Shown: positions 1 through 7,346 of the stretch, in pieces
Position numbering within the stretch: the stretch's first letter is position 1
How the letters are laid out: each line of letters begins with the position of its first letter
From: Verrucomicrobiota bacterium
Lineage (GTDB): Bacteria > Verrucomicrobiota > Verrucomicrobiia > Opitutales > Puniceicoccaceae
NCBI GenBank assembly: GCA_038744685.1
Contig: JBCDMB010000031.1
Coordinates: forward strand, 1 to 33,484
Reading direction: 5' to 3'
DNA: 33,484 bases
The notes under the pieces: generated by a model
Databases searched by the model: none
Told to the model about the DNA's origin: nothing
Seen by the model: only the letters and a program-made list of their open reading frames with translations
Translations under genes and position numbers: made by a program

Positions 1-18
1 GCAAACGCCTCATGATCC

Positions 19-65
19 ATTGCTCTGGCTCCAGTCGGGCTACGCCCTCCTTACGCCAGAGCAAT
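19..65. repeat. REP-like palindromic hairpin
   Basis: Perfect 11-bp arms, ATTGCTCTGGC at 19-29 and GCCAGAGCAAT at 55-65, enclose a smaller GGGC-TAC-GCCC hairpin at 37-47. The inner sequence (CAGTCG followed by GGGCTACGCC) is nearly the same as the hairpin just upstream of the transposase at 4113, which reads CAGTCG, three extra bases, GGGCTACGCC. The two probably belong to one REP family. It could also serve as a transcription terminator for a gene left of the window, but no T-tract follows it. Confidence 0.6.
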
Positions 66-521
66 CCAACCACAACCATTAACAAGAACACTACCTTCCT
101 GAGGACCGAAAAACAAAAAGCGAAAGATTCTGGACACTACCCTCTATTAAGATTTCGAACAAGATTTGGCCTGGAACTGCAGACAGGCGGAGATTGCCAG
201 ACGTGATTGGAGGTTAGGTTTGAGTTCGACATTGGCTATCTTTCGAAAGAGATCCCGATAGCGATACCGAGGGTGGCACCACTTGGCCTCAAACAGCAGG
301 GGGAGATGAAATACGAATCCATGATCGAGGGGTGAACCCTCATCCTACCAGGAATTCTTAGATTAGATCTCAAATAACGAAAACGATCGAGCTCACAGGA
401 AGCCTGAAAGGGAGAATCGAAGACACCACTCTCAACCGATGACTCCTCCACGCCCTTCGATTTTCCGCCGTAGCCGGCCTAGCCGGGAACAGATAAGGTG
501 AGAGCAGGCCCCACCCGCTCC
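66..521. other. Spacer with no gene recognised
   Basis: No convincing coding region is seen here. Short open frames, for example 236-451 on the minus strand, have no recognisable domain and unnatural composition. A short GATA/CGATA-rich stretch near 251-272 resembles the low-complexity CGATA-type runs common between genes in Opitutia. Confidence 0.4.
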
Positions 522-562
522 AAAAAATGAAAGCGCCCGACCCCGAAGGACCGGACGCTTTC
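522..562 (-). terminator. Rho-independent terminator of the PEP-CTERM unit
   Basis: Read on the minus strand, a 15-bp stem (GU pairs included; GAAAGCG pairs with CGCTTTC at its base) closes on a TTCG tetraloop and is followed by A and six Ts. It begins 22 bp after the stop codon of the PEP-CTERM gene. The GNRA/UUCG-class loop and T-tract make it a textbook intrinsic terminator. Confidence 0.9.
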
Positions 563-584
563 GGTTGGGAGGGAGAAAGTTACC

Positions 585-1187
585 TTATCGACGACGGCGG
601 ATCAGAGCCAGTCCGAAGCCAAGCGCACCCGCGAGAAAGGCGAATGAGGAAGGTTCTGGCACGACGGTCAGATTCGCTTGGCTACCTGAAACCTGAGCTA
701 GCGTTCCACCACCGCCGAAGGTCAAAGTGTCGGAATTGTTTGATGGCGCGACCCATGAGTTGTCAGTTACGAACCCATAGGCATCACCAAACTCTGGACT
801 TACAGACGCGCTAGATACGACACTATCGAAAAATACGATCCCAAAAGCATCACCGTCGTCAATGCTGTTGTCGCCCAAAGTGAATGATGCGTTCCCAGGG
901 ACGGTGTTCAGAAACGTTGTCGCGTTAAACGAAACAATGTAGTCGTCAGAAGACTCAAAAAACGAACCAGAGGCAATCGTGTCGCCAACAACGATTCCTC
1001 CGTCGAGTAAGAACCCGTTTCCTTCAGTATCAAAAACTACAAAAGCAGCCCATCCTGATCCGATAGGCGAACCAGACTCGTTCAGCACACCAGAAAGAGC
1101 GGTACCGCTTATAGTGACACCCTTCAGGGGCACCAGGGCCAAGGCACCGACTAACGCAAAGGCAAAATAAGTTAGTTTCTTCATCAT
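585..1187 (-). CDS. PEP-CTERM sorting domain protein
   Basis: A 200-residue exported protein. Residues 1-25 form a signal peptide (MMKK start, hydrophobic core to about residue 19). The C-terminus has the full PEP-CTERM tripartite signal: VPEPS at about 176-180, a hydrophobic segment, then a terminal RRRR. This marks it for processing by an exosortase, which is not encoded in the window. The middle is Ser/Gly/Asp/Phe-rich with no catalytic motif, like many surface or extracellular-matrix proteins of this class. GAAAGGA stands 7 bases before the first ATG, one of the few good Shine-Dalgarno sites here, and supports the start. It lies 29 bp downstream of the TIGR02597-type gene on the same strand, so the two are probably co-transcribed. 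Ligand or function is unknown. Confidence 0.88.
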   Translation of the reverse strand: MMKKLTYFAFALVGALALVPLKGVTISGTALSGVLNESGSPIGSGWAAFVVFDTEGNGFLLDGGIVVGDTIASGSFFESSDDYIVSFNATTFLNTVPGNASFTLGDNSIDDGDAFGIVFFDSVVSSASVSPEFGDAYGFVTDNSWVAPSNNSDTLTFGGGGTLAQVSGSQANLTVVPEPSSFAFLAGALGFGLALIRRRR

Positions 1188-1216
1188 TCTATCGTCCTTT
1201 CAATTCTTCGGATTGG

Positions 1217-2302
1217 TTAGTCAAGGGTGTAGGGAATTGGGGGTAACCAACTGCCGAGTCCGGGCAAGCCGTCCGCTTTGCGAACGATAAGGGGTGCTCC
1301 TGCCGGAATCTCGACATCATCAGACAAGACAAATGTTCCATCGGAATACCACCCAGGGGTTCCTCCCCCTATCTGGCTTCCGTCGTGATAAACATAAACT
1401 GCACTCGGCGAAGGGTTCAAGGCATCGTTTTCAGAGGTGAAAACCAAGAGTCTATCTGTCGGGTTAAGCAGATCCGTTGAGACATCCACAACGGATTCGA
1501 GACCAGATTGTCCGAGCGTCAAAGATACCGGAAATGGGTTTGTGATTCGGTTGTCTTGCGCCTCGTTGGCGATCCGTCCAACACTGATACCAACGGTCGT
1601 AATGGGGACATCACCGGCAATGGTGAGCGTGGAATCTGCGCCGCTCACATTTCTGACGGTAATGTAGGACTCCGGACTCACTAGGACGTCGTCGGAGGGG
1701 AGAAATGTTCCATCCTCGAACCAACCCACTTCACCGCCACCGAGCTGGCTACCGTCATGAAGAACAAACACAAAGCCGGCCGATAAGTTTGTACCGCTTT
1801 CGCTCAGATCGTTGATGAAGACGAATGCTTTGGGAGCGAGAAGATCGTCAGAGACCGGAACTCCATTCGCTTCGCCCAACAGCTCTCCGAGGGTCCAAAA
1901 CGGTATAATACTGACGGCGGTTTCAACAATGAGTCCCAAGGATTCGAGGTCGTCCTCAACGGTTACAGAGCCGTCACCAACGCTTGTGATTGGAAACCAT
2001 CTCCCCTCAAGGGATCCACCTAATACAAGAAGGTAATGTGTCCCCGCAAAACCAGACCCTGCTGTTACCCCAGAAAGTCCAACAGAACCCGAAGTCACTG
2101 AGCTTACAACACCCCTGAGACTTGCGACATCTTGAAACGTAACTCCAATCAATGTGTCAGTCCCGTCCACTAAAGTTGTAGAGTTGTACCCCACTGGATC
2201 CGTTGCAGCCGAATCATCCGGTTCCGGGTCCTGCGCGTTGGCTGACAAAAAGATGGCTGCGGACGCGACCGCAACCGCGGAAAGCAATTTGGGCGATTTC
2301 AT
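1217..2302 (-). CDS. TIGR02597 family exported protein
   Basis: A 361-residue secreted protein, start chosen at the ATG followed by KSPKLLS because it yields a clean signal peptide ending near SANAQ. An upstream in-frame ATG at 2395 would bury this signal. The opening DPVGYNSTTL and the paired HDGSQ...GW..DGTF blocks fit my recollection of the Verrucomicrobia-centred family TIGR02597, function unknown. The HDGSQ block occurs twice, near residues 182 and 306, each followed by a GGG-x2-GW-x2-DGTF-x2-SDDV stretch, so the protein carries an internal duplication of about 124 residues. No cysteine pairs or catalytic motif are obvious, and a beta-rich surface role is likely. It is the first gene of a two-gene unit with the PEP-CTERM protein. 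Family name moderately sure; function unknown. Confidence 0.75.
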   Translation of the reverse strand: MKSPKLLSAVAVASAAIFLSANAQDPEPDDSAATDPVGYNSTTLVDGTDTLIGVTFQDVASLRGVVSSVTSGSVGLSGVTAGSGFAGTHYLLVLGGSLEGRWFPITSVGDGSVTVEDDLESLGLIVETAVSIIPFWTLGELLGEANGVPVSDDLLAPKAFVFINDLSESGTNLSAGFVFVLHDGSQLGGGEVGWFEDGTFLPSDDVLVSPESYITVRNVSGADSTLTIAGDVPITTVGISVGRIANEAQDNRITNPFPVSLTLGQSGLESVVDVSTDLLNPTDRLLVFTSENDALNPSPSAVYVYHDGSQIGGGTPGWYSDGTFVLSDDVEIPAGAPLIVRKADGLPGLGSWLPPIPYTLD

Positions 2303-2851
2303 AAACGGAGTAAGGTTCAGTGAGTTTTTGGATGATGGCAAGTGCGAAAAGACATGATTTGATACTTCCATAGCTATCATATCTACTCCATTCAAATCCG
2401 GTCCAGCCGCACTGTCATGAATAACGGGTCGAAAGAGACTTTTATTGGCTGATTATGAATACTTTACCAAAAATTCAAAACGGTAAACTGATCGATCTGT
2501 GCACCATCAGGTGACAAAGTTGGAACACGAGGAAATCTCCTCGAGCGATAAAGTAGTGCTGATTCAGATTTTCCTGCTGATGGCTTGGAAGACTGTCAAC
2601 AGGTACGTGGGGCGACCATGGGACGGGGTTTTATTTTCGAAAAGCCTTCCCCCCGGAACTGAGTTCCGAGGCTACGCTCGTAAAGACCTCCTTCCCCGGA
2701 ACACATTCGACCACGCTCGTGTAAGGCAATTTCCGAGGCCACCCTCCCCCTCTTCAAACTTACCACTTCACCCTTCAAACTTCCTCAACACCCTTCTAAC
2801 TTCAAACTTCACCCTTCCCGCCCGCCTCTTCTTTCGATTGGCTGATCACGA
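2303..2851. other. Divergent spacer between TIGR02597-type gene and dxr
   Basis: 549 bp without a supported gene. It must hold promoters for both flanking genes; no clear -35/-10 pair was picked out. At 2646-2745 there are degenerate repeats around CCGGAAC and CCGAGGC (CGAGGCTACGCTCG near 2669 is palindrome-like and resembles the GGGCTACGCC core of the REP hairpins). At 2752-2817 there is a polypyrimidine repeat, listed separately. A 176-codon open frame starting at 2499 overlaps dxr and looks non-coding. Confidence 0.5.
2752..2817. repeat. Polypyrimidine imperfect repeat upstream of dxr
   Basis: CTTCAAACTT occurs three times (2752-2761, 2773-2782, 2800-2809) and ACTTCACCCTTC twice (2765-2776, 2806-2817), giving a strand-biased C/T tract that ends 34 bp before the dxr start. 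The complementary strand reads as GAAGTTTGAAG-type purine repeats. Role unknown; it may be slippage-prone. Confidence 0.6.
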
Positions 2852-3997
2852 ATGGATCGACCTAAGAAGATCATCTTGCTGGGAGCTACGGGAAGTATTG
2901 GAACGAGCACTCTGCGGATTCTGCGGGCGCACCCGGATCGGTTGCAATTGGTGGGAGTGGCGGCACACTCCAAGGCCGAGGAATTGGCGGCGATCGTTCG
3001 CGAATTTCGAGTGCCGCATGCAGCCCTGACGAATGCGGATGCGGCAGACGATGCTGTCCGAAACGGAGTCTTTCCTTCCGACTGCACACTCCATTCCGGC
3101 AAAGCGGGCTTAACGGCCATCGCCAGCGAACCGGAGGCGGATATGGTTCTCGTCGCTGTCGTGGGCACTGCTGCCCTCCGTCCTACTCTGGCGGCCATCG
3201 AAGCCGGGCGGGATATCGCGCTGGCGAGCAAAGAAATTCTCGTCCTCGGGGGCTCGTTTGTCATGGAAGCCGCCCGAAAAGCCGGAGTTCGTCTCTTACC
3301 GACCGACAGTGAACACAACGCGATCTTTCAGTGTCTCGAGGGTCACCCCAACCAGTTTCTCGACGGGATTATTCTGACCGCCTCGGGAGGAAGGTTCCGG
3401 GACCGTGACCCGAAAACGCTGGATAACGTGACTCCTGAGGAAGCGACCGATCACCCGAACTGGTCCATGGGTCCGAAGATCACGGTCGATTCGGCAACGA
3501 TGGCCAATAAGGGACTCGAGCTCATGGAGGCGCGCTGGCTCTTCAACCTGCCTCCTGAAAAACTCGAGGTGGTTCTCCACCGGCAGAGCATCGTGCACTC
3601 TTTTGTCCGTTTCGTGGACGGCTCCATTCTAGGGCAGCTGAGTCCACCCTCCATGACGTTTGCCATCCAGCATTGTCTACTCCATCCAGAGCGCGCGGAA
3701 GGGGTGGAGCCCACTCTCGATTTTCAGGAAACGTTTACCCTCGACTTTGCTCCTCCCCCGGAGGGCCGATTCCCCTGCCTCAACCTCGCTTTCGAGGCGC
3801 TCCGCTCCGGCCCGACAGCCATGGCTGTGTTCAATGCAGCCAATGAGTTGGCCGTCGCCGATTTCCTCGCTCGGAAAATCAAGTTCCCCGCAATCCCGCA
3901 AAGAATCGCCGAGGCACTTGAACAATTTGGCGAGCAAAAAGTGAGGAGTTTGGAGGACTTGCTTGCATTGGATGCGGAAGTGCGGGAAGCGAGGTAG
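2852..3997 (+). CDS. dxr: 1-deoxy-D-xylulose 5-phosphate reductoisomerase
   Basis: Second enzyme of the non-mevalonate isoprenoid pathway. It converts DXP to 2-C-methyl-D-erythritol 4-phosphate with NADPH and a divalent metal in the cytoplasm. At 381 residues it has normal family length. Visible motifs are the NADPH-binding GATGSIG at 11-17, LASKE at 124-128, the metal/substrate motif D152-S153-E154-H155, SGGRFRD at 178-184, and the long conserved block at 201-227 containing GPK.TVDSATM and the third metal ligand E223 (NKGLE). All expected catalytic residues are present, so it should be active. It stands alone; rseP, which follows dxr in many bacteria, is absent. The stop codon lies inside a dispersed repeat (3991-4050), and the gene end adjoins a transposase insertion. 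Confidence 0.97.
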   Translation: MDRPKKIILLGATGSIGTSTLRILRAHPDRLQLVGVAAHSKAEELAAIVREFRVPHAALTNADAADDAVRNGVFPSDCTLHSGKAGLTAIASEPEADMVLVAVVGTAALRPTLAAIEAGRDIALASKEILVLGGSFVMEAARKAGVRLLPTDSEHNAIFQCLEGHPNQFLDGIILTASGGRFRDRDPKTLDNVTPEEATDHPNWSMGPKITVDSATMANKGLELMEARWLFNLPPEKLEVVLHRQSIVHSFVRFVDGSILGQLSPPSMTFAIQHCLLHPERAEGVEPTLDFQETFTLDFAPPPEGRFPCLNLAFEALRSGPTAMAVFNAANELAVADFLARKIKFPAIPQRIAEALEQFGEQKVRSLEDLLALDAEVREAR

Positions 3998-4050
3998 GGC
4001 GCAGTCTTCGACAAGCCGCGCGGAGGGTGAACAGGAGCGGGGATTTATTT
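3991..4050 (+). repeat. Dispersed 60-bp imperfect repeat, copy A
   Basis: Aligns without gaps to 10880-10939, with 43 of 60 positions identical by eye. The best shared blocks are GAGG-AGGGCGC, TCTT-GACAAG, GCGCGG and the final TATTT. This copy overlaps the last codons of dxr and sits between dxr and the RAYT gene. Confidence 0.55.
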
Positions 4051-4058
4051 CCGGAACA

Positions 4059-4090
4059 CCCGGCTTGCCCCGCAGTCGCGGGGCTACGCC
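4059..4090 (+). repeat. REP-like element, left flank of the transposase
   Basis: Contains CCCGGCTTGCC (4059-4069), whose exact reverse complement is at 4600-4610, and a perfect hairpin GCCCCGC-AGTC-GCGGGGC (4067-4084) followed by TACGCC. Its core matches the hairpin at 19-65. It ends 22 bp before the transposase start, the normal position for a RAYT-associated REP. Confidence 0.65.
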
Positions 4091-4112
4091 GTACCCTTAT
4101 CCTCTTGGGGGG

Positions 4113-4619
4113 ATGCCGGAAAAACCATCTTCGTGTCCATGTAGGAAGCATCTGCCTCATGAAATTCCTCCGTGGGTGTCCGACCAGTCCGTTTACTTCC
4201 TAACAATTTGCTGCAAACAAAGGTCCCATAACGATCTGGTGCAAAACGGTATACCCGAGAAGCTACTCGAGTCTGCGGCTTTCTATGAAAGGCAGAGAAA
4301 GTGGTTGTGCCGCCTCATGGTTCTCATGCCTGATCATCTGCACGGGCTTTTCGTTTTTCCGCAAGACGCTTCGGTAACGAAAACCATCACCGCTTGGAAA
4401 TCGCATCATGCACGAAAAACTGGTATCAAGTGGCAAGACGGTTTCTTCGAGAACCGCATTCGAAACGACACGGAATTTGATGAAAAGTCAGCCTACATTC
4501 TCAAGAATCCTCTTCGGGCAGGATTGGTGAAAGAGGTCGATGACTGGCCTTTCGTTCACGACACTAGAAACCCACCAAGGCGTATTCCCACGGACGGGCG
4601 GCAAGCCGGGGGTTACTAA
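4113..4619 (+). CDS. REP-associated tyrosine transposase (RAYT)
   Basis: A 168-residue Y1-type HUH transposase of the TnpA-REP group, which cleaves single-stranded DNA at REP hairpins. Seen: the HUH motif H75-L-H77 in MPDHLHG, the nucleophile Y128 in SAYILKNPLRAGLV, and the WQDGFFENRIRN stretch before it, all typical. The ATG at 4113 was chosen because GGGGGG precedes it and homologues begin shortly before the HLP.EIPPWV segment. The longer frame from 3963 would overlap dxr and translate the REP. Inverted REP-like arms flank the gene, and the last codons (from about residue 157) run through the right-hand arm. It is probably domesticated and single-copy here, as RAYTs usually are. The HUH motif and tyrosine are present, so it could be active. 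Confidence 0.85.
   Translation: MPEKPSSCPCRKHLPHEIPPWVSDQSVYFLTICCKQRSHNDLVQNGIPEKLLESAAFYERQRKWLCRLMVLMPDHLHGLFVFPQDASVTKTITAWKSHHARKTGIKWQDGFFENRIRNDTEFDEKSAYILKNPLRAGLVKEVDDWPFVHDTRNPPRRIPTDGRQAGGY
4596..4618 (+). repeat. REP-like element, right flank of the transposase
   Basis: GGCAAGCCGGG (4600-4610) is the exact reverse complement of 4059-4069. The match continues with one mismatch to AACACCC versus AACCCCC on the outer side. The arm lies within the last codons of the transposase gene, so the REP and the protein C-terminus share DNA. Confidence 0.6.
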
Positions 4620-4688
4620 AAGGACCCTAGTTTACTTACAGAACTCCGAGGCTTGCTAAAGGCGGCTCTCTACCCATTTTGTAGCTCT

Positions 4689-5411
4689 TCAACTCCCCGA
4701 ATCACACAAGGGACACTTCACCTCGGCCAGGTCCGCCGGAGGATTGAGATCGGGGCCTGCGACCAAGCGCAGGGCGATCATACTGGCCAACACCAAAGCC
4801 ATACCTTGCTGAATCCGGCGCATCCCTAACGGAGAAATTCTCGTTTGGATGCGCGCATATTGGGTATGTGTGAGCCAAATCAGCGGGAGTGTTCCGAGGG
4901 CGAAGGCGAAAAGGAACTCTGCCCCGTTGATTGCCGATCCGGTCACAAGTGCCACCCCGATCACCAGATACAACGGACCGCAGGGGAGGAAAGGCGTAAC
5001 GAGTCCCAAGAGTCCACCAGCTGAAGTGCGAGGCAGCTTACGCACACGGGTGCTGAAACGAAAAAACCATTTGCTGACAATCTTCGGCTTGGGAATCCGT
5101 TTCTCGAGACCAAATGCAATCGCCACAAAGAACAGCACCAGAGCCCACGGAAGAATGGTCAAAGCACTAGCATCAAACCACGCAAAGGGTGCCGCACCGA
5201 TCGCCCCTGCGATCGCGCCAAGTCCTGTGTAGGCGAGGACCCGCGCCCCGTGATACACGGAAGTGACCACGACCGGATTCGCCTTCTCGTTGGCATTTTG
5301 CGGGAGAAACGCGCAGGCCAGCGGGCCACACATTCCGACGCAATGCACCGAGGTGACCACGCCCGCGAAAAACGCAGTTGTCGGTCCGGTTATGGTCTCT
5401 GGATCAATCAT
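4689..5411 (-). CDS. TauE/SafE-like membrane protein of the cbb3 cluster
   Basis: A 240-residue inner-membrane protein with about six hydrophobic segments. It belongs to the sulfite-exporter TauE/SafE or DsbD-2-like group that regularly accompanies cbb3 oxidase genes. The N-terminal motif H23-C24-x3-C28-G-P (VHCVGMCGP) in the first membrane segment is the family signature. The C-terminus ends in CPLC (233-236), a second possible metal- or thiol-active pair. In cco clusters these proteins are thought to help with copper or thiol handling during oxidase assembly; this role is inferred, not shown. It is the last gene in the cco direction, separated from the preceding 44-residue gene by about 240 bp containing two large inverted repeats, so its expression may be partly uncoupled. 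Confidence 0.82.
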   Translation of the reverse strand: MIDPETITGPTTAFFAGVVTSVHCVGMCGPLACAFLPQNANEKANPVVVTSVYHGARVLAYTGLGAIAGAIGAAPFAWFDASALTILPWALVLFFVAIAFGLEKRIPKPKIVSKWFFRFSTRVRKLPRTSAGGLLGLVTPFLPCGPLYLVIGVALVTGSAINGAEFLFAFALGTLPLIWLTHTQYARIQTRISPLGMRRIQQGMALVLASMIALRLVAGPDLNPPADLAEVKCPLCDSGS

Positions 5412-5471
5412 TTTGGTGGTGAGAGGTTGGAGAGGTATACTAGAAGAGCCACAGGTAGTTTGTCAGCGTTT

Positions 5472-5519
5472 CTTAATCGTAATCGTAATTATTCAGTGAC
5501 GTTGTCGATTAGGATTAAG
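5472..5519. repeat. Inverted repeat, 14-bp arms
   Basis: CTTAATCGTAATCG (5472-5485) and CGATTAGGATTAAG (5506-5519) pair with one mismatch. It lies 60 bp upstream of the TauE/SafE-like gene inside the cco unit. TAATCG-type runs are common between genes in Opitutia. There is no T-tract in the right position for a terminator. Confidence 0.65.
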
Positions 5520-5530
5520 ATAAAACGGAA

Positions 5531-5605
5531 GGAGCGGCGACTTCAGTCGCCGAAGGCAATTGTTCCTTGCGGATGGAACCCATCGGCGGCTGAAGCCGCC
5601 GCTCC
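5531..5605. repeat. GGAGCGGCGACTTCAGTCGC-type palindromic repeat
   Basis: Two 22-base arms (5531-5552 and 5584-5605) are reverse complements except at two positions. Each arm is itself a small palindrome around CTTCAG. The same architecture (GGAGCG, GACTTCAGTC) recurs in the copies at 19692-19747 and 33295-33350. This points to a REP/BIME-like family in this genome. In the cco transcript it would form a large stem. Confidence 0.75.
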
Positions 5606-5648
5606 ACCAATTCGCTAAGATAAGGTTTTTCATCGCTCATTCAGAACT

Positions 5649-5783
5649 TCAATACTGTGCCGGTTTAATCTGTTCCGGAGCATTATTGACTGCGACGTAA
5701 ATAAAGAAGAACCACGCACCCACCGAGAGCAGGAAGATGATCACGAGAAAGATCCACGGGTATTTTTTCAGGATTGAGGTCAT
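5649..5783 (-). CDS. 44-residue single-span membrane protein in cco operon
   Basis: Reads M-T-S-I-L-K-K-Y-P-W, then one hydrophobic span (about residues 10-31), then a short polar tail ending PAQY. This gives an N-in, C-out single-pass protein. It lies 96 bp after ccoG on the same strand and before the TauE/SafE-like gene. That is the position where ccoH/fixH is found in other bacteria, but it is far shorter than FixH (about 150 residues) and lacks its periplasmic domain. It may be a minimal cbb3 accessory or structural peptide. A 29-codon frame starting at the ATG at 5867-5869 ends with its stop overlapping this ATG. Whether that frame is translated is unclear. Confidence 0.6.
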   Translation of the reverse strand: MTSILKKYPWIFLVIIFLLSVGAWFFFIYVAVNNAPEQIKPAQY

Positions 5784-5879
5784 TGCAAGAGTCCAAAGGG
5801 CAGAGCCTGCGGCCCACCAATCGGGGTTTGCCGAAGGAAATCGCCTTTCCTAGCTTCCCATTTCTCCATCGTCACTGCC

Positions 5880-7346
5880 CTACTCTCCAAAAACAGGTTC
5901 AAAATCGTCCCGCAGCAAACGGGGATCCGGACCGAGAAATTCGATCCCTCGTGCGACGGTAAAATCTCCCGGATTGCCATGGATTTCGATCGTAACCGGA
6001 AACGGTCCCTCATACTCTGCCTTGGGAACAGTGAGCACGAAAGGACGAACCGTCTCTCCCATTGCAGGAAGCACCACTTCGCCATCAAAGCCCGCAGTCG
6101 TCAGCTCATCGTTACTCGAAAGCGCACTCACGCTAAAAGTGACCGGTTGGTTGCGCTTGTTGATTAGACGCACGTTGAATTGATTTCGTATTGATTCTTC
6201 GGATACGAAAAAAGGTGAACCAGTCATGCGGCTTACCCCCAGGTTACCGGGCTTCAACTTTGTAACCGAGATGCCGAAGGCGGCGATCCCAAAGCTCATC
6301 AACGCAAAATAGAGAAATAGGCGCGGACGGATAAACTTCTTCGTCTTACCCGCCAAACCATTGAGCGAGTCGTAGCGAACCAAACCCTTTGGACGCCCGA
6401 TCTTTTCCATGACATCATCGCACGCATCGATGCAGTTCGAGCACCCAATGCACTCCATCTGAAGACCTTGCCGAATGTCGATACCCGTTGGGCAAACCTC
6501 CACGCAACGGAAACAATCGATGCAATCCCCTTGAGCCCCGACCATGTCCTCAATCCCCGCTTCCCTGCGCGCTTTCTTTCGTCCACGCGGTTCACCCCTC
6601 GTCTCGTCGTAACCGATCACCACCGTGTCATCATCGATCAGGGCCGATTGCAGCCGGCCGTAAGGACAAATGATCAGGCACAGCTGTTCGCGGAACCATG
6701 AAAAATTAAAGTAAAGCACTCCTGTAACAAACAGTATGAAGACGAAAGCCCGCGGATGAGCTCCAGGCCCTTCGGACATCCATGAAAAGAGAGCATCAAG
6801 GGAAATGAAATAAGAGAGGAAAATGTGAGCGATCGCCCCAGCCAGCAAAATGAAGATGGCGTGCTTTGCGCCTCGCTTGACTACCTTCTCCGGGCACCAC
6901 TCCATTCGGTCCAACTCCTTCTGTTTGCGGGCGGGACCTTCAATCCACCTCTCAATCCTCCGGAAAACATGCTCGAGGAATACGGTCTGCGGACAGGCCC
7001 AACCGCACCAAAGCCTGCCGAAAAGTGCCGTCACAAAAAAGAGGAGAAAGCCGAGTCCGGTGACAAAGAAGAAAAGGATCCAGAGGTCCTCCGCAGCCAA
7101 CGTAAGTCCAAACAGGTGAAATCGCCTTTCCGCCAAATCGAGGAAAACCGCCGGGAACCCGTTCACCGGAATCCAAGGCAGCGAGACATAGATCAGGATG
7201 AGAAAGATCGCACTAAAACGACGCCAAAAGGTGAATACGCCCCGAACATCGGCGGGGTGGAGAAAATTGCGGGATCCGTCCTGAGCAATCGTCGTGACCG
7301 AATCGCGCGTCGGCCTTTGCCGATTACGGCTCACTGGCGCCTCCAC
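5880..7346 (-). CDS. ccoG: cbb3 oxidase accessory protein CcoG
   Basis: A 488-residue membrane ferredoxin (FixG/RdxA family) implicated in copper reduction and cbb3 oxidase assembly. Order of parts: cytosolic N-terminus, membrane segments around 42-60 and 88-107, CGWACP (C114, C118), further segments, then two 4Fe-4S motifs, C275-x2-C278-x2-C281-x3-C285-P and C299-x2-C302-x2-C305-x3-C309. A membrane segment follows near 343-362, then a C-terminal Ig-like FixG domain (about 365-488). A second membrane cysteine pair lies at C223 and C227. The first ATG overlaps the end of ccoP by 23 bp, consistent with translational coupling. All signature cysteines are present. The copper-exporting ATPase ccoI, often next, is missing from the window. 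Confidence 0.95.
   Translation of the reverse strand: MEAPVSRNRQRPTRDSVTTIAQDGSRNFLHPADVRGVFTFWRRFSAIFLILIYVSLPWIPVNGFPAVFLDLAERRFHLFGLTLAAEDLWILFFFVTGLGFLLFFVTALFGRLWCGWACPQTVFLEHVFRRIERWIEGPARKQKELDRMEWCPEKVVKRGAKHAIFILLAGAIAHIFLSYFISLDALFSWMSEGPGAHPRAFVFILFVTGVLYFNFSWFREQLCLIICPYGRLQSALIDDDTVVIGYDETRGEPRGRKKARREAGIEDMVGAQGDCIDCFRCVEVCPTGIDIRQGLQMECIGCSNCIDACDDVMEKIGRPKGLVRYDSLNGLAGKTKKFIRPRLFLYFALMSFGIAAFGISVTKLKPGNLGVSRMTGSPFFVSEESIRNQFNVRLINKRNQPVTFSVSALSSNDELTTAGFDGEVVLPAMGETVRPFVLTVPKAEYEGPFPVTIEIHGNPGDFTVARGIEFLGPDPRLLRDDFEPVFGE

Noticed and set aside
236-451. A 71-codon minus-strand frame in the left spacer
   Set aside because: No start signal, no motif, and part of it is made of CGATA-type low-complexity DNA.
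2499-3029. A 176-codon plus-strand frame upstream of and overlapping dxr
   Set aside because: It overlaps the dxr start, runs through polypyrimidine repeats, and shows no family-like motif.
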